Shown here in pieces: positions 6,876 through 7,065 of a stretch of 7,065 nt of DNA. The stretch comes from an uncultured Legionellaceae bacterium. GTDB lineage: Bacteria; Pseudomonadota; Gammaproteobacteria; Legionellales; Legionellaceae. Made by a program: the position numbers and the translations under genes. The notes beneath the pieces were generated by a model. It had not been told where the DNA came from and ran no database searches. It saw only the letters and a program-made list of their open reading frames with translations. The stretch's first letter is position 1; every line of letters starts with the position of its first letter. The stretch is taken from assembly GCA_903887975.1 (NCBI GenBank), contig CAISSD010000235.1:1-7065 (forward strand), given 5' to 3'.

Positions 6876-6899
6876 TAAGGCAATAAGGCAATAAGGCAA
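6855..6899. repeat. octanucleotide tandem repeat (GGCAATAA)5.6
   Basis: Five perfect GGCAATAA copies (6855-6894) and a partial GGCAA. It lies directly upstream of the presumed -10 element of the minus-strand unit, so copy number would change the distance between upstream sites and the promoter. There are no variable spacers, so it is not a CRISPR array. Confidence 0.95.
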
Positions 6900-6912
6900 A
6901 TTTTACTGGAAT

Positions 6913-6955
6913 TTTTACGATGAACGTGCCAACATTGAAAATGTTCATCGTAAAA
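6913..6955. promoter_or_regulatory. 13-bp inverted repeat, candidate operator or stem-loop
   Basis: TTTTACGATGAAC (6913-6925) and GTTCATCGTAAAA (6943-6955) are perfect inverted repeats with a 17-bp centre. A second, mutually exclusive stem, AACATT/AATGTT with a GAA loop, occupies 6931-6945 and shares bases 6943-6945 with the right arm. It sits about 65 bp upstream of the presumed -35. It could be a regulator binding site, a switchable RNA structure for a transcript from further upstream, or the end of a small mobile element. Confidence 0.5.
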
Positions 6956-6978
6956 TTTAAAATTACCTCAAAAAAACA

Positions 6979-7065
6979 TTATCCATCATCGTCTAAATCA
7001 TTACGCGACAGCGACAATATAGCGCCCATCAAAAGGACCTGAATATTTTTCCAAGTTGGTCGTGA
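6979..7065 (-). pseudogene. transposase N-terminal fragment, partial at window edge
   Basis: An open frame of 28 codons enters from the window end and stops at TAA (6979-6981). Its first residues, SRPTWKNIQVLLMGAIL, resemble the near-N-terminal (R)xTWxxxQVLLxGAIL segment of IS701/IS4-like transposases. The following SLSRNDLDDDG does not continue the family pattern (usually PGxRTV), so the homology appears to break there. This is probably a truncated insertion sequence. The motif match is from memory and short. Confidence 0.35.

Noticed and set aside
6855..6899. CRISPR array
   Set aside because: An uninterrupted 8-bp tandem repeat with no spacers.

Overview
The window looks like an accessory island from a gammaproteobacterium, most plausibly Legionella-like. 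The reasons are a DUF1566/Lcl-type (Legionella collagen-like C-terminal) diversified protein, moderate GC, and a mixture of insertion sequences. The species assignment is inference. Every gene I can support lies on the minus strand, so the biological order runs from high to low coordinates.

The centre (about 1765-4793) is a complete diversity-generating retroelement (DGR) in the order target gene, avd, template repeat (TR), reverse transcriptase. This is the order of the Bordetella phage BPP-1 cassette. The target is a secreted protein whose last ~45 residues are encoded by a 132-bp variable repeat (VR, 3764-3895). It aligns without gaps to the TR (3053-3184). There are 15 mismatches, 11 of them at template adenines, which is the adenine-mutagenesis signature of DGRs.

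Upstream of the target, and only 17 nt away, is an asparagine-synthetase-like protein without a glutaminase cysteine (4811-6439). It resembles lasso-peptide macrolactam cyclases. It follows by 1 nt an unlisted 53-codon gene (6441-6602) whose leader has the YxxPxL...T spacing of lasso-type RiPP precursors. Upstream of that is a small ORF (6595-6813) with a good ribosome binding site. It is interrupted by a (TGGC)8.5 repeat and overlaps the precursor start. Its presumed promoter sits next to five copies of an 8-bp repeat and a 13-bp inverted repeat. The whole run could be one transcription unit: switchable leader ORF, RiPP-like precursor, cyclase-like enzyme, DGR target, avd, TR, RT. A RiPP-type module joined to a DGR, with a simple-sequence repeat at its head, is the most unusual feature here.

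The flanks are mobile DNA. A DDE transposase of IS5/IS1182 type (292-1752) begins 12 bp beyond the RT stop. Beyond it, 1-245 holds a possible IS200/IS605 tnpB tail and a string of hairpins. At the far right (6979-7065) is a short transposase-like fragment. No leader peptidase, RRE protein or exporter for the RiPP-like module is visible, so that module is incomplete within the window or orphaned.
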